Source: an uncultured Clostridia bacterium | GTDB taxonomy: Bacteria; Bacillota; Clostridia; TANB77; CAG-508 | DNA: 18,485 nt | NCBI GenBank assembly: GCA_934168305.1 | Contig: CAKPNF010000017.1 | Location: 1 to 18,485 of the forward strand | Reading direction: 5' to 3' | In this document: positions 7,238-14,794 of the stretch, piece after piece | How positions within the stretch are numbered: position 1 is the first letter of the stretch | Layout of the letters: the number at the start of each line of letters is the position of its first letter | The notes under the pieces: model-generated | Database searches by the model: none | The model's input: the letters and a program-made list of their open reading frames with translations, nothing else | Told to the model about the DNA's origin: nothing | Made by a program: the position numbers and the translations under genes

Positions 7238-7279
7238 AAAAAGGTTGGTATGAAATTTATTTGTTTTTCACCCCCAACC
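7238..7279 (-). terminator. Rho-independent terminator of tig
   Basis: On the minus strand GGTTGG (7279-7274) pairs with CCAACC (7248-7243), with an inner TGAAA/TTTCA stem, followed by TTTTT. It begins 10 bases past the tig stop and should limit read-through into clpP. Confidence 0.65.
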
Positions 7280-7288
7280 CTTCATTAT

Positions 7289-8578
7289 TTATTTTTTAGT
7301 TTTTGCATTTTTAACTAAAAATTCTAATGCTTTTTCAGATTCTAATCCACTTTTTATGTATTTTCTTACATTTTCATTTTCCATAAATTCTTTATCATCT
7401 GATTTTCCATAATTTTTAGCCATTTCTTTCATTTTTTCTACTATTTCATCTTCTGTTGCTTCAATTTTTTCTGCTTTAATTACTGCTTCTAACATTAATC
7501 TTGATTTTATAGCTTCTATTGCTTGAGGTTCATATTCTTTTTTAACTTCTTCAGCTGTTTTACCCATCATTTGAAGGTATTGTTCAAGTTTTAATCCTTG
7601 ATATGAAAGTTTTGTTTCAATGTTTCTTAACATATCCTCTGTTTCTGTTTCTACCATTCCTGATGGAATATCAACTTTTACATTTTCACAAACTGCTTTT
7701 ATAACAGCATCTTCTGTTTCATATTTTTGTTTTTGTTCATTGTCTTTTTCTAATCTGTCTTTAATGCTTTTCTTTAATTCTTCTAATGTGTCAAATTCAC
7801 TTACATCTTTTGCAAATTCGTCATCTAGTTCTGGTAATTCTTTCTTTTTAATTTCATGAACTTTTACTTTAAATGTTGCATCTTTTCCAGCTAAGTCTTT
7901 TGAAAAATATTCATCTGGGAATTTTACATTTATATCTTTTTCTTCATCGATTTTCATTCCAATTATTTGATCTTCAAATCCAGGAATAAATGTGTTACTT
8001 CCTATTTCTAATTCATGCCCTTCAGCTTTTCCACCTTCAAATGCTACTCCATCTACAAAACCTTCAAAGTCTATTACTGCTATATCACCTTTTTCTACTG
8101 GTCTATCTTCTATTGATATTAGTCTTGAATTATGTTCTTGCATATGTCCTAATTCATGATTTATATCTTCATCTGATACAGTATACTCTATTTTTGGTAT
8201 TTCTATACCTTTATATTTTCCAAGTTCTGCTTCTGGTTTTGTTTGGAAAATTGCTGTAAATATTAAGTCTTGTCCTTTTTCTATTTGTTTTACATCTATA
8301 TCTGGTCTGCTAACTGCTTCAATATTATTTTCTTTTAATGCTTCTTCTAATTCAGCTGGTACAACTTCATTAAATGCATCTTCATAGAATATTTCTTTTC
8401 CATAATATTTTTCTACTATGTTTATTGGAGCTTTACCTTTTCTAAATCCCGGTATATTAAAATATTTTGCACTTTGAAAATATACCTTTTTTATTGCTTC
8501 ATCAAATTTTTCAGCTTCTATTGTTAATTCTAATTTTACCTCATTTGCGTTTTCTGTTTTTTCAACTTTACATTTCAT
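7289..8578 (-). CDS. tig: trigger factor, ribosome-bound chaperone and prolyl isomerase
   Basis: Trigger factor docks at the ribosome exit tunnel and protects nascent chains. The 429 residues have the usual order: an N-terminal ribosome-binding domain with the signature GFRKGKAP at 44-51, an FKBP-type isomerase domain at about 150-245 (EKGDIAVIDFEGFVDG, IPGFEDQIIGM), and a helical C-terminal chaperone domain (ELPELDDEFAKDVSEF onwards). Length is normal. AAAGGATG precedes the ATG by 8-9 nt. It has its own promoter about 125 bases upstream and a structured leader. The gene order tig-clpP-clpX on one strand is a widely conserved bacterial arrangement. Confidence 0.97.
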   Translation of the reverse strand: MKCKVEKTENANEVKLELTIEAEKFDEAIKKVYFQSAKYFNIPGFRKGKAPINIVEKYYGKEIFYEDAFNEVVPAELEEALKENNIEAVSRPDIDVKQIEKGQDLIFTAIFQTKPEAELGKYKGIEIPKIEYTVSDEDINHELGHMQEHNSRLISIEDRPVEKGDIAVIDFEGFVDGVAFEGGKAEGHELEIGSNTFIPGFEDQIIGMKIDEEKDINVKFPDEYFSKDLAGKDATFKVKVHEIKKKELPELDDEFAKDVSEFDTLEELKKSIKDRLEKDNEQKQKYETEDAVIKAVCENVKVDIPSGMVETETEDMLRNIETKLSYQGLKLEQYLQMMGKTAEEVKKEYEPQAIEAIKSRLMLEAVIKAEKIEATEDEIVEKMKEMAKNYGKSDDKEFMENENVRKYIKSGLESEKALEFLVKNAKTKK

Positions 8579-8605
8579 TGTTTATTCATCCTTTCACTTT
8601 GTTTA

Positions 8606-8683
8606 TTATAAATTGAGATATTTTTTATTTTCAATTTATAAATTTTCTTTACTTTTACTAAAAGGTTGCTTTATAAACCTTTT
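8606..8683 (-). promoter_or_regulatory. two stem-loops in the tig leader
   Basis: Read along the transcript, the first hairpin is AAAAGGTT/AACCTTTT (8683-8676 with 8667-8660, 8-nt loop). The second is an 11-bp A/T-rich stem (8641-8631 with 8616-8606, 14-nt loop). The first has only four T after the stem, so it is at most a weak attenuator; either may simply protect the 5' end. Confidence 0.35.
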
Positions 8684-8702
8684 TAAACTTATTAGCTTAT
8701 AC

Positions 8703-8730
8703 ATTATACCATATTTTTCCTAATTTGCAA
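8703..8730 (-). promoter_or_regulatory. sigma-A-type promoter of tig
   Basis: TTGCAA (8730-8725), a 16-nt spacer and TATAAT (8708-8703) on the minus strand give a start near 8696 and a leader of about 118 nt. Confidence 0.65.
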
Positions 8731-8758
8731 GGATTTTTTTATAATTTTCAAAAAATAC

Positions 8759-8787
8759 TTGTTTTTTTTATTTTTTTATGATAAACT
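8759..8787 (+). promoter_or_regulatory. promoter of rpmB
   Basis: TTGTTT (8759-8764), a 17-nt T-rich spacer and TAAACT (8782-8787) lie about 45 bases before the rpmB start. The -10 matches at four of six positions, so it is plausible rather than strong. Confidence 0.45.
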
Positions 8788-8831
8788 TATTAACAGTCAA
8801 TTTATTAAAATAATTAGGAGGTGCAAAGATA

Positions 8832-9032
8832 ATGGCTAAATGTGCAGTTTGTGGAAAATCACAAAGTAATGGAAATAAGCTTAGCATTACTCGTTCACAT
8901 ATAAGTAAAAGAAGTCCAAGAACTTGGAAACCAAATTTAAGAAGTGTTAAAGCTATAATGGAAAACGGTGAAACTAAAAGAGTTCACGTTTGTGCAAAAT
9001 GTTTAAAAGATGGAAAAATAAAAAGAGCATAA
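8832..9032 (+). CDS. rpmB: 50S ribosomal protein L28
   Basis: L28 is a small protein of the large ribosomal subunit. The 66 residues match the bacterial family: MAKCAVCGK start, SHISKRSPRTWKPNL, and VCAKCLK near the end. The two CxxC pairs (C4/C7 and C54/C57) identify the zinc-binding, C+ form. AGGAGGTG precedes the ATG by about 8 nt. The stop codon lies in the loop of its own terminator. It is monocistronic and divergent from tig. Confidence 0.96.
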   Translation: MAKCAVCGKSQSNGNKLSITRSHISKRSPRTWKPNLRSVKAIMENGETKRVHVCAKCLKDGKIKRA

Positions 9033-9043
9033 GCTCTTTTTTT
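9019..9043. terminator. terminator of rpmB, probably shared with spoVM
   Basis: AAAAGAGC (9021-9028) and GCTCTTTT (9033-9040) flank an ATAA loop that contains the rpmB stop codon; a T run follows. A-rich flanks make it usable on the minus strand for the spoVM transcript. Confidence 0.8.
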
Positions 9044-9090
9044 GTTACAATTTTATATTTTAAAATGGAAATTTTTAACCAGCCCCATTT

Positions 9091-9165
9091 CTAATCTTTA
9101 ATTCCAAAAATTAATTTAACAAATCCTCGTAAAAATTTTGGAACCTTTTTTACAACTATAGTCAT
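9091..9165 (-). CDS. spoVM: stage V sporulation protein M (SpoVM)
   Basis: This is a 24-aa peptide reading MTIVVKKVPKFL then RGFVKLIFGIKD. It aligns with B. subtilis SpoVM (26 aa), sharing the PKFL-x-G-x-V segment, the following amphipathic helix and the KD end. SpoVM is an amphipathic helix that sits on the outer forespore membrane, recognises its curvature and anchors SpoIVA, starting spore coat and cortex assembly. The conserved Pro that breaks the helix is present (P9). AAGGAGG lies 9 nt before the ATG. It follows a 49-aa membrane-peptide gene by 18 bases. At this length automated callers usually miss it. The match in both sequence and size makes the call good, but it is short. Confidence 0.8.
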   Translation of the reverse strand: MTIVVKKVPKFLRGFVKLIFGIKD

Positions 9166-9183
9166 ATGTAATAACCTCCTTTT

Positions 9184-9333
9184 TTAGCAAGCAAGCCACA
9201 TTAGTCCAACACATGCAAGTGCAACACCTATTATAAATAGCCAGCCTGTAAGTGGAAGCAATAATACTAACAATATTCCAAGTCCTATTCCTATGAGTAT
9301 AACTCCTATTGTCTTTTTTAATGCACAAAACAT
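9184..9333 (-). CDS. 49-aa membrane peptide upstream of spoVM
   Basis: The frame reads MFCALKKTIGVILIGIGLG, then leucine-rich sequence, PLTGWLF at about 27-33, and a second hydrophobic stretch ending MWLAC. This predicts two short membrane helices in a hairpin, with Cys at positions 3, 41 and 49. I recognise no named family. AGGAGG lies 9 nt before the ATG, as strong as for spoVM, and the two starts are co-directional, so they form a small operon. Proximity suggests a sporulation role, but that is inference. I could not find a convincing sigma-A or sigma-E promoter; the upstream region is too A/T-rich to call. Confidence 0.65.
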   Translation of the reverse strand: MFCALKKTIGVILIGIGLGILLVLLLPLTGWLFIIGVALACVGLMWLAC

Positions 9334-9412
9334 ATTATTACCTCCTTTTTTTATATATTATATTAATTTATGTTCTTTATTGTTCCTTTTTTATGTTACT
9401 CTATTTTAGTTG

Positions 9413-9441
9413 TTGATTTTTCATTATTTTGCTTATATAAT
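9413..9441 (+). promoter_or_regulatory. sigma-A-type promoter of nth
   Basis: TTGATT (9413-9418), a 17-nt spacer and a perfect TATAAT (9436-9441) end 34 bases before the nth start. Confidence 0.7.
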
Positions 9442-9475
9442 ATTATTAGATATTTTATTTAAGTGAGGAATTTAT

Positions 9476-10111
9476 ATGAAAAAAAATGAAGTAAGAGATT
9501 TCGTTGAAATATTAAAACAAACTTATCCTGATGCAACTTGTAGTTTAGACTTTAAAACTCCTTTTCAAATGGTAGTTGCTGTTATGCTTTCAGCACAATG
9601 TACTGATGAAAGAGTTAATAAAACAACTCCTGCACTATTTGAAAGATGCAAAACTATTCAAGATTTTGCTGATATTGATATTAAAGAATTAGAAGAAATT
9701 ATTCACCCTTGTGGTTTTTATAAAAACAAAGCTAAAAACATTAAATTATGTGCTAAGCAATTACTAGAGAATTTTGATGGTAAAGTTCCTGATAATATGG
9801 ATGATTTACAAAGTTTAGCTGGTGTTGGAAGAAAATCTGCAAATGTCGTTATGTTAGAAGTTTTTAATAAACCTCAAGGAATTGCTGTAGACACTCATGC
9901 AAAAAGAATTTCTAATTTGATGGGTCTTTCAAAAGAATCTGATCCTTCTAAAATTGAACAAGATTTAGTTGAAATTTTTCCAAAGGAATATTTAAAAGAT
10001 ATTAATCATTTATTTGTTTGGCATGGTAGAAATACTTGTATCGCAAGAAAACCTAAGTGCGATATTTGCACTGTAAAAGAATATTGTAAATATTATAAAA
10101 AGAGGGATTAA
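9476..10111 (+). CDS. nth: endonuclease III, DNA glycosylase/AP lyase
   Basis: Endonuclease III removes oxidised pyrimidines and nicks the resulting abasic site in base excision repair. The 211 residues contain the helix-hairpin-helix LQSLAGVGRKSANVVM (111-126) with catalytic K120, the catalytic D139 (AVDTHAKRISN), and the [4Fe-4S] ligands C188, C195, C198 and C204 in the exact C-x6-C-x2-C-x5-C spacing. Length is normal. The ATG has GAGG 8 nt upstream. The last codons (KKRD and stop) lie inside the 44-bp inverted repeat at 10097-10212, and the repeat's left arm doubles as its terminator. Confidence 0.97.
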   Translation: MKKNEVRDFVEILKQTYPDATCSLDFKTPFQMVVAVMLSAQCTDERVNKTTPALFERCKTIQDFADIDIKELEEIIHPCGFYKNKAKNIKLCAKQLLENFDGKVPDNMDDLQSLAGVGRKSANVVMLEVFNKPQGIAVDTHAKRISNLMGLSKESDPSKIEQDLVEIFPKEYLKDINHLFVWHGRNTCIARKPKCDICTVKEYCKYYKKRD

Positions 10112-10212
10112 GGGGCCACCACATAAAATCCCTCTTTTTTTATTCAAGTAATATAATTTATAAAAAATAAAAAAGAGGGATTTTATGTGGTGGCCCCTTA
10201 ATCCCTCTTTTT
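10097..10212. repeat. 44-bp perfect inverted repeat carrying two convergent terminators
   Basis: Arms 10097-10140 and 10169-10212 are perfect reverse complements, with 28 bases between them. Each arm also holds its own hairpin: A5-GAGGGATT and AATCCCTC-T6/7 around a 17-nt loop (AAGGGGCCACCACATAA). The left arm therefore terminates nth on the plus strand, and the right arm terminates the acyltransferase operon on the minus strand. The arms also encode the final KKRD residues and stop codon of both genes. Read-through RNA from either side could fold into a 44-bp duplex. Confidence 0.9.
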
Positions 10213-10974
10213 TTGATATTTAATTACTTCAATATTACTGTTTTTACTTCTCTCAACCATTACATCATAAACCTTATTTCTCAAGTCCTCTTGCTGTTCC
10301 TTTAAGTTCAATTCTTTATCCGAAAAAAAAGGACCATCTATATATGACACAATTCTTACTTTTTCATTATCCTTTCCATAGCATCGATATGTATTTGTCA
10401 TACAGAATACTGGTGTTTCTAGCTTTACAGGATATTTAAATGACACTGATTTAAATGGTCTAATTTTTGTATAATACGGCCATATATGTGCCTCCGGAAA
10501 AATTGTTATAGAATATCCTTGTTTTATTCTTATTTCTATGGTTTTCAAAAAATTTTTCATCGCTTCTTTATTACTTGGAATCGGTATAGCTCCTAACATT
10601 TGAACTACATTTCCTAAAAATTTCATAGATACATTTTCTGGGTTTACTATTAAATAATTTATTTTAGGAAATACTGCGTTACTTATTAAAAAAGTATCAG
10701 CAAAAGCTTGTGTATGATTTCCATATATAAAATATCCTTGCTTTTTATATGGCTTTAATTTTTCTTTTCCAATAATTCTTGTTCTAAATTTTATTTTAGA
10801 AAATAAATATTTTATTGGAATACTTAGCACATTTTGTAAAAGGAATGCACAAGCATTCCATATTATATTTTTGTGTATATATTTATAATTTTGATCTATT
10901 TTTCTAGGTTCAATTTTCGCTGTTGAAAATTCATCATTTAATTCATCTTCATAATAAATAATTTTTTCTTTCAT
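10198..10974 (-). CDS. PlsC-like 1-acylglycerol-3-phosphate acyltransferase
   Basis: This acyltransferase probably moves a fatty acyl chain to a lysophospholipid or glycolipid acceptor at the membrane. In the 258-aa version the catalytic motif is GNHTQAFAD (H87, D93), with five rather than four residues between His and Asp; FPEAHIWP at 159-166 stands where the family has its EGT/PEGT block. I chose ATG 10974 because AGAAGG lies 5 nt upstream. An ATG at 11022 gives 274 aa but has no ribosome binding site and overlaps the previous gene by 14 bases. It is last in a five-gene operon, next to a distinct paralogue, and ends within the inverted repeat. The exact acceptor is unknown. Confidence 0.82.
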   Translation of the reverse strand: MKEKIIYYEDELNDEFSTAKIEPRKIDQNYKYIHKNIIWNACAFLLQNVLSIPIKYLFSKIKFRTRIIGKEKLKPYKKQGYFIYGNHTQAFADTFLISNAVFPKINYLIVNPENVSMKFLGNVVQMLGAIPIPSNKEAMKNFLKTIEIRIKQGYSITIFPEAHIWPYYTKIRPFKSVSFKYPVKLETPVFCMTNTYRCYGKDNEKVRIVSYIDGPFFSDKELNLKEQQEDLRNKVYDVMVERSKNSNIEVIKYQKKRD

Positions 10975-11008
10975 TTTACCTTCTCTTATTTCTTTGTTAT
11001 TTACACGC

Positions 11009-11884
11009 TTATATTGAAACATTATTTTTCGCTGTATATTCTAATGGAATGCCATAAAAATCTTCATATATTCTTTTCCACGATTCATAGTTTTCATTTA
11101 ACATTTTTTCTGTTCTTTCTCTCTGTGATAAATTTTCGTCAGGATAAATTGGTTGTGCAATATTTACTGTATATTCTTGCACAGGAAATCCATCTTCACC
11201 AATTATATCACTATCTTCCATTGTTATAAAAATTGGTAAAATAGGAACATTATTTCTTACCGCCATTTTAAATGCCCCATGTTTTAATGGCTTAGGCTTT
11301 CTATAATTCCACCACATACTTTGTTCGGGATATATTAATATAAAATCCCCTTTTTGTAATAAAGTATCAACTGCTTTCATAAATTCTACCATTGTTCTCT
11401 TGTTAGAACTTAATGGTAATGTATCACAATTTCTGAAAAAGAATCCATATAATCCTGGAAAATTAGTGTAATTTCCTTCTCTTATAACCTTGTGTAATTT
11501 TTTTGTTTTTGCTTGTCCAGACAATCTAAATGTTTTTTCTATTGTAAAACAATCAAATGGATTAAAGTGGTTACATGTTAAAATTGCACCTGTTTTTAAT
11601 TCACTTAGGTTCTCCATTCCTTTTATTTCTTTTATAATTAATTTATTATTTTTTAGTAAATCGTCTAAAAATTTTTCTCCAACTTTATTAGCAAATATTC
11701 TTTTTATTTTACTAGTCATACTTGTTCTTAAATAATCAATGTTTTCAGGTGTTAAAACAATTGTTGGAGGATCATCTTCTACATCAATATCAAATCTACC
11801 TTCTTTTTCAAGATTTTCTATTTTTCTTAATACTTCTAATCTATATTCGTCTTTTTCCACAACATACTCTTTTTGCTCTTTCAT
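11009..11884 (-). CDS. PlsC-like acyltransferase, second copy
   Basis: This 291-aa acyltransferase has a standard HX4D motif, CNHFNPFD (H106, D111), and YPEQSMWWNYRKPKP starting at residue 185, which serves as its acyl-acceptor block. An N-terminal extension of about 85 residues with charged helices precedes the domain. It is homologous to, but strongly diverged from, the downstream 10198-10974 gene. Translation is coupled: the GT8 stop lies 3 bases before this ATG, and the AGGAGA ribosome binding site is embedded in the last codons of that gene. Membership in a flippase-glycosyltransferase operon suggests it acylates a glycolipid rather than serving bulk phospholipid synthesis; that is inference. 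Confidence 0.85.
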   Translation of the reverse strand: MKEQKEYVVEKDEYRLEVLRKIENLEKEGRFDIDVEDDPPTIVLTPENIDYLRTSMTSKIKRIFANKVGEKFLDDLLKNNKLIIKEIKGMENLSELKTGAILTCNHFNPFDCFTIEKTFRLSGQAKTKKLHKVIREGNYTNFPGLYGFFFRNCDTLPLSSNKRTMVEFMKAVDTLLQKGDFILIYPEQSMWWNYRKPKPLKHGAFKMAVRNNVPILPIFITMEDSDIIGEDGFPVQEYTVNIAQPIYPDENLSQRERTEKMLNENYESWKRIYEDFYGIPLEYTAKNNVSI

Positions 11885-11887
11885 AAA

Positions 11888-12820
11888 CTATCTCCTATTA
11901 TTTCTATCATCGCCTACACACGCATTTTCTTTCATTGCAAGCTCTGCTAAACCTTTTTCAGCCTCTCTATCTTGAAATTTTTGTTCTTCTGTATAGCTAT
12001 CTTTTTCTTTTAATATTTCATCATAAAATTCTGTTTTTTCAGCATATTTCCAGAAGTATTCATTATAAGTAACATCTTCAAAATGCCATGGTTTATATGC
12101 AAAATTATAATGTATTAATTTAATATCTTCCTTTTTTGTTTCTTCATTAACATATGGCATTACATCCCAATCATGACTTATAAGTTTTACTCTTCCTTTA
12201 CATAGCCTATTTAAATAGTCTTGATCTTGTGCTACTGAAAACTTTACAGTTCCTAATAAATACACAAATTTTTCTTGAAATTTAAACTTTCTTAATTCAT
12301 CCAAATTCATCAATAATACACCTGCATTAAAGTAGTCTTGATATTTTGCAACTCCAACTACAAGTTCAGCATAATCTTGAAAAACTTTATTATATTGAAT
12401 TATATCATCAGGTGCAGCTGCAACTAAATTTGTACCCATGTCTGTATTATACAATTCTGATATATCTCCTACTACTATAATATCACTATCCAAATATAAT
12501 ACTTTATCATATTGAGGATATAGTTCTGGTAAAAACAATCTAAAATATGTTGTGTTAGTGTAATAATCACGTGTATATAATTTATCTTGAACTTTTTCTA
12601 TATAATAGTTTAAATCCACAAATTCTATGTTAACATTTTCACTTTCATATTTAATTATTTGATCCATATGTTCTTTTTGTACATTTGTATGCAACACCTT
12701 TATTAAATATTTATAGTCTTTACATGCATTTTCTATCAATGATTGAATTGCAACAGCTAAAAATGGTGTATAAGCATCATCTATTGCAAAAAATATTGGT
12801 ATTTCTTTTATATTATTCAT
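11888..12820 (-). CDS. glycosyltransferase family 8 (retaining)
   Basis: GT8 enzymes move glucose or galactose from a UDP-sugar with retention. The 310 residues start with the usual IPIFFAIDDAYTPFLAVAIQSL. They contain the metal-binding DXD in VLYLDSDIIV (D111, D113), FNAGVLLMNL, AQDQDYLN (about 198-204) and LIHYNFAYKPWHF (H237), all standard for LgtC/GspA-like bacterial members. About 40 charged residues at the C-terminus extend beyond the domain. Its ATG overlaps the upstream GT8 gene by 8 bases, so translation is coupled. There is no signal peptide; it acts at the inner face of the membrane. Confidence 0.92.
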   Translation of the reverse strand: MNNIKEIPIFFAIDDAYTPFLAVAIQSLIENACKDYKYLIKVLHTNVQKEHMDQIIKYESENVNIEFVDLNYYIEKVQDKLYTRDYYTNTTYFRLFLPELYPQYDKVLYLDSDIIVVGDISELYNTDMGTNLVAAAPDDIIQYNKVFQDYAELVVGVAKYQDYFNAGVLLMNLDELRKFKFQEKFVYLLGTVKFSVAQDQDYLNRLCKGRVKLISHDWDVMPYVNEETKKEDIKLIHYNFAYKPWHFEDVTYNEYFWKYAEKTEFYDEILKEKDSYTEEQKFQDREAEKGLAELAMKENACVGDDRNNRR

Positions 12821-13655
12821 TTATTTTTTCCCCTTCTTTTTGTTCATATTTCTTTTTTAATTGTATATACTCTTCCAAATCTTTATCAAATGCATGGCAT
12901 TTTAATATCTTATGAACTTCTTCAATATGCCACTGTTTATAATTTTCTGTATGTGGATATGGTTTCCATAATAGTCTTTTGCAAAAATGGCATATAACAG
13001 TATCTTTTTTATTAAACTTTGATTGTTCATTATATATTCTTGGCAATAATAATTTTTTCGTAGTTGAATAATATATTGCACTTTGGTCTGCAAATAGTAA
13101 TTTTTTATTTTTTATTAATTCTCTTGCTTTCTCTAATAATCCAGTTTCTTTTATTTTTTTCATATTTAATAAAAGCATACCTGCATTTATATAATCCGGC
13201 CATATGAATACTGAACCATATTTTTCTTTTACAGCTGCATATTCATAGTCTTTTATATCAATATTATATAACTTTGATATATCGTCTCCTGCCATCATAT
13301 CAATATCAAGATACAAAACTTTGTCTGGCATTTCTGGCACTAAATCAGCTAATAATCTTAATAGTGTATATGGTGTACAATATGCATTCTCATTTTTACA
13401 ATTACCAAATTCTTTCTCATATAAATCTGTAACATCTACTTTTATTACTCTATTTTCTGGATTTTTTGTTTTAACGACTTTATCTAAATATTCAATTTGT
13501 TCATCTTTAATTGACGTATATTCTGGTTTTATTCTAGTAAGATCCATTGTATATATATAGCATGTAACAACTTCTTTTGTTTTATTTGTAATTGATATAA
13601 GCTCTGAAAGAGCTCCATCAAATACTTTTTGATTTCCACATAAAAGTATATTCAT
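12813..13655 (-). CDS. glycosyltransferase family 8, divergent copy
   Basis: This 280-aa GT8-type enzyme is preceded by AGGGG 6 nt before the ATG. Its DXD is DID in VLYLDIDMMAGDD (D117, D119), followed by YINAGMLLLNM, FADQSAIYY, and LLWKPYPHTENYKQWH, which replaces the HYN-KPW block. It is thus more diverged than the following gene but keeps the catalytic plan. Several Cys (six) are spread through the protein, which is unusual for a cytosolic GT8. It overlaps the next gene by 8 bases. Two different GT8 enzymes in tandem suggest a disaccharide or longer head group. Confidence 0.88.
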   Translation of the reverse strand: MNILLCGNQKVFDGALSELISITNKTKEVVTCYIYTMDLTRIKPEYTSIKDEQIEYLDKVVKTKNPENRVIKVDVTDLYEKEFGNCKNENAYCTPYTLLRLLADLVPEMPDKVLYLDIDMMAGDDISKLYNIDIKDYEYAAVKEKYGSVFIWPDYINAGMLLLNMKKIKETGLLEKARELIKNKKLLFADQSAIYYSTTKKLLLPRIYNEQSKFNKKDTVICHFCKRLLWKPYPHTENYKQWHIEEVHKILKCHAFDKDLEEYIQLKKKYEQKEGEKINE

Positions 13656-13696
13656 AAAATTACCCCTATTATCTCTTTAATTAATCCTATTATATA

Positions 13697-14737
13697 TTAT
13701 ATTTCTTCTTTTTTCAACATTTTTTTATTTTTAAAAAGATTTATTAGCGTTATCATTCCACTAATTACTACTAATAAATAAAAACTTATTCCCCTATTTA
13801 GTAACATTGCTCCACTAATCATATTATTTGGAAAAATTAATTTATATATTTCTATAAATCCACCTTCTGTTACACCTACAGCTCCAGGTGATGGTATTCC
13901 AGATACCGTTGCATACAATATTGATTGTATTGTTATTATTTCTATAAAATTATGACCACTTAGTCCAAATGAACGATATACCCAATATGATACGCTGTAA
14001 TATGCTATAAATTGAATATATGTTGTTAATAATATTTTTAATATTACCATTTTGTTATTTTTTATATAATCACTACTGTTTTGATATTTAGATAATTCAG
14101 CTTCCAATTTCATTTGTTTGTCTTCTATATTTTTTATTTTGAATTTTTTCATTATTTTTATTACAAAATTAATCATTTTGTTTAATAGTTTTTTTGAAAA
14201 AATTGCTATTAAAAGTAAAGTAAGTGCACTTGCATTTAATAATATTCCTAAAATAAAAAATCCTATTAATGTTTTGTTTAAATATTGGTGGTTAAATATT
14301 ACACTTACTAATGCTATTGAAATTGTTACTATTTGCATACTACTTAAATTTATTAAAAGTGTCAATGTTGAATTAGCAACCGAAATTTTATCTTTATACA
14401 TATAGTATATTTGCATTGGTTGTCCTCCACTTGCTGCTGGTGTTATACTACTAAAGAAAAATCCTATTAGTGCATATTTTATATTTTGCCAAAATGTTGT
14501 TTTTTCATTTAAGTTCTTTAGTGTTCTTCCTATGTTTATTGATTCACATACTACATATATACACATACTTAAAATTGCTATTAATATATATTGTTTTTTT
14601 ACATTTTGAAATATGCTAAATATTTCTGTAATGTTCTGGTCTTTTAGTATTATATAAAATGTTAATATTATTAAGATTATAAATATTATTAAATTTCTTA
14701 TCATTCTTTTTGTTTTTTTCATTTTCTTTTCTTCCAT
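13697..14737 (-). CDS. lysylphosphatidylglycerol synthase TM-like flippase (YbhN/UPF0104)
   Basis: This is a multi-helix membrane protein of the family that includes the MprF flippase domain and YbhN. Both family signatures are present: SSITPAASGGQPMQIYYM near residue 95, and PSPGAVGVTEGGF near 295. About eight hydrophobic helices span the rest. No lysyltransferase domain follows, so it is a stand-alone lipid translocase candidate. The longest frame begins at TTG 14785, but that TTG is the -35 box of a near-perfect promoter, so the start must lie downstream: ATG 14737 (346 aa) or ATG 14722, neither with a strong ribosome binding site. It heads the five-gene operon that ends at 10198. Confidence 0.88.
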   Translation of the reverse strand: MEEKKMKKTKRMIRNLIIFIILIILTFYIILKDQNITEIFSIFQNVKKQYILIAILSMCIYVVCESINIGRTLKNLNEKTTFWQNIKYALIGFFFSSITPAASGGQPMQIYYMYKDKISVANSTLTLLINLSSMQIVTISIALVSVIFNHQYLNKTLIGFFILGILLNASALTLLLIAIFSKKLLNKMINFVIKIMKKFKIKNIEDKQMKLEAELSKYQNSSDYIKNNKMVILKILLTTYIQFIAYYSVSYWVYRSFGLSGHNFIEIITIQSILYATVSGIPSPGAVGVTEGGFIEIYKLIFPNNMISGAMLLNRGISFYLLVVISGMITLINLFKNKKMLKKEEI

Positions 14738-14756
14738 CTTTTTTGTTTTCTTGTAT

Positions 14757-14785
14757 ATTATCTTGTATTTTTCTTTTTTTGTCAA
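14757..14785 (-). promoter_or_regulatory. strong sigma-A-type promoter of the glycolipid operon
   Basis: TTGACA (14785-14780), exactly 17 nt, and GATAAT (14762-14757) on the minus strand: a perfect -35 and a five-of-six -10. The predicted start is near 14750. Confidence 0.82.
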
Positions 14786-14794
14786 CTCATACTA

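Noticed and set aside
7130..7245. CtsR or CIRCE operator upstream of clpP
   Set aside because: I searched the gap for GGTCAAA heptads and TTAGCACTC-N9-GAGTGCTAA. Neither is present; the repeats there are ACCAAT/ATTGGT dyads.
9116..9328. 70-aa minus-strand frame over the spoVM region
   Set aside because: It is the wrong frame of the two small genes that start at 9333 and 9165 with AGGAGG sites; its composition is random and it lacks its own ribosome binding site.
9334..9475. sigma-E promoter for the spoVM operon
   Set aside because: ACATAA-like boxes occur twice, but their spacing is about three bases longer than the sigma-E consensus, and the region is nearly all A and T.
10097..10212. a CRISPR-like or insertion-sequence end
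   Set aside because: There are only two inverted copies, no direct-repeat spacing, no transposase and no target duplication that I can see.
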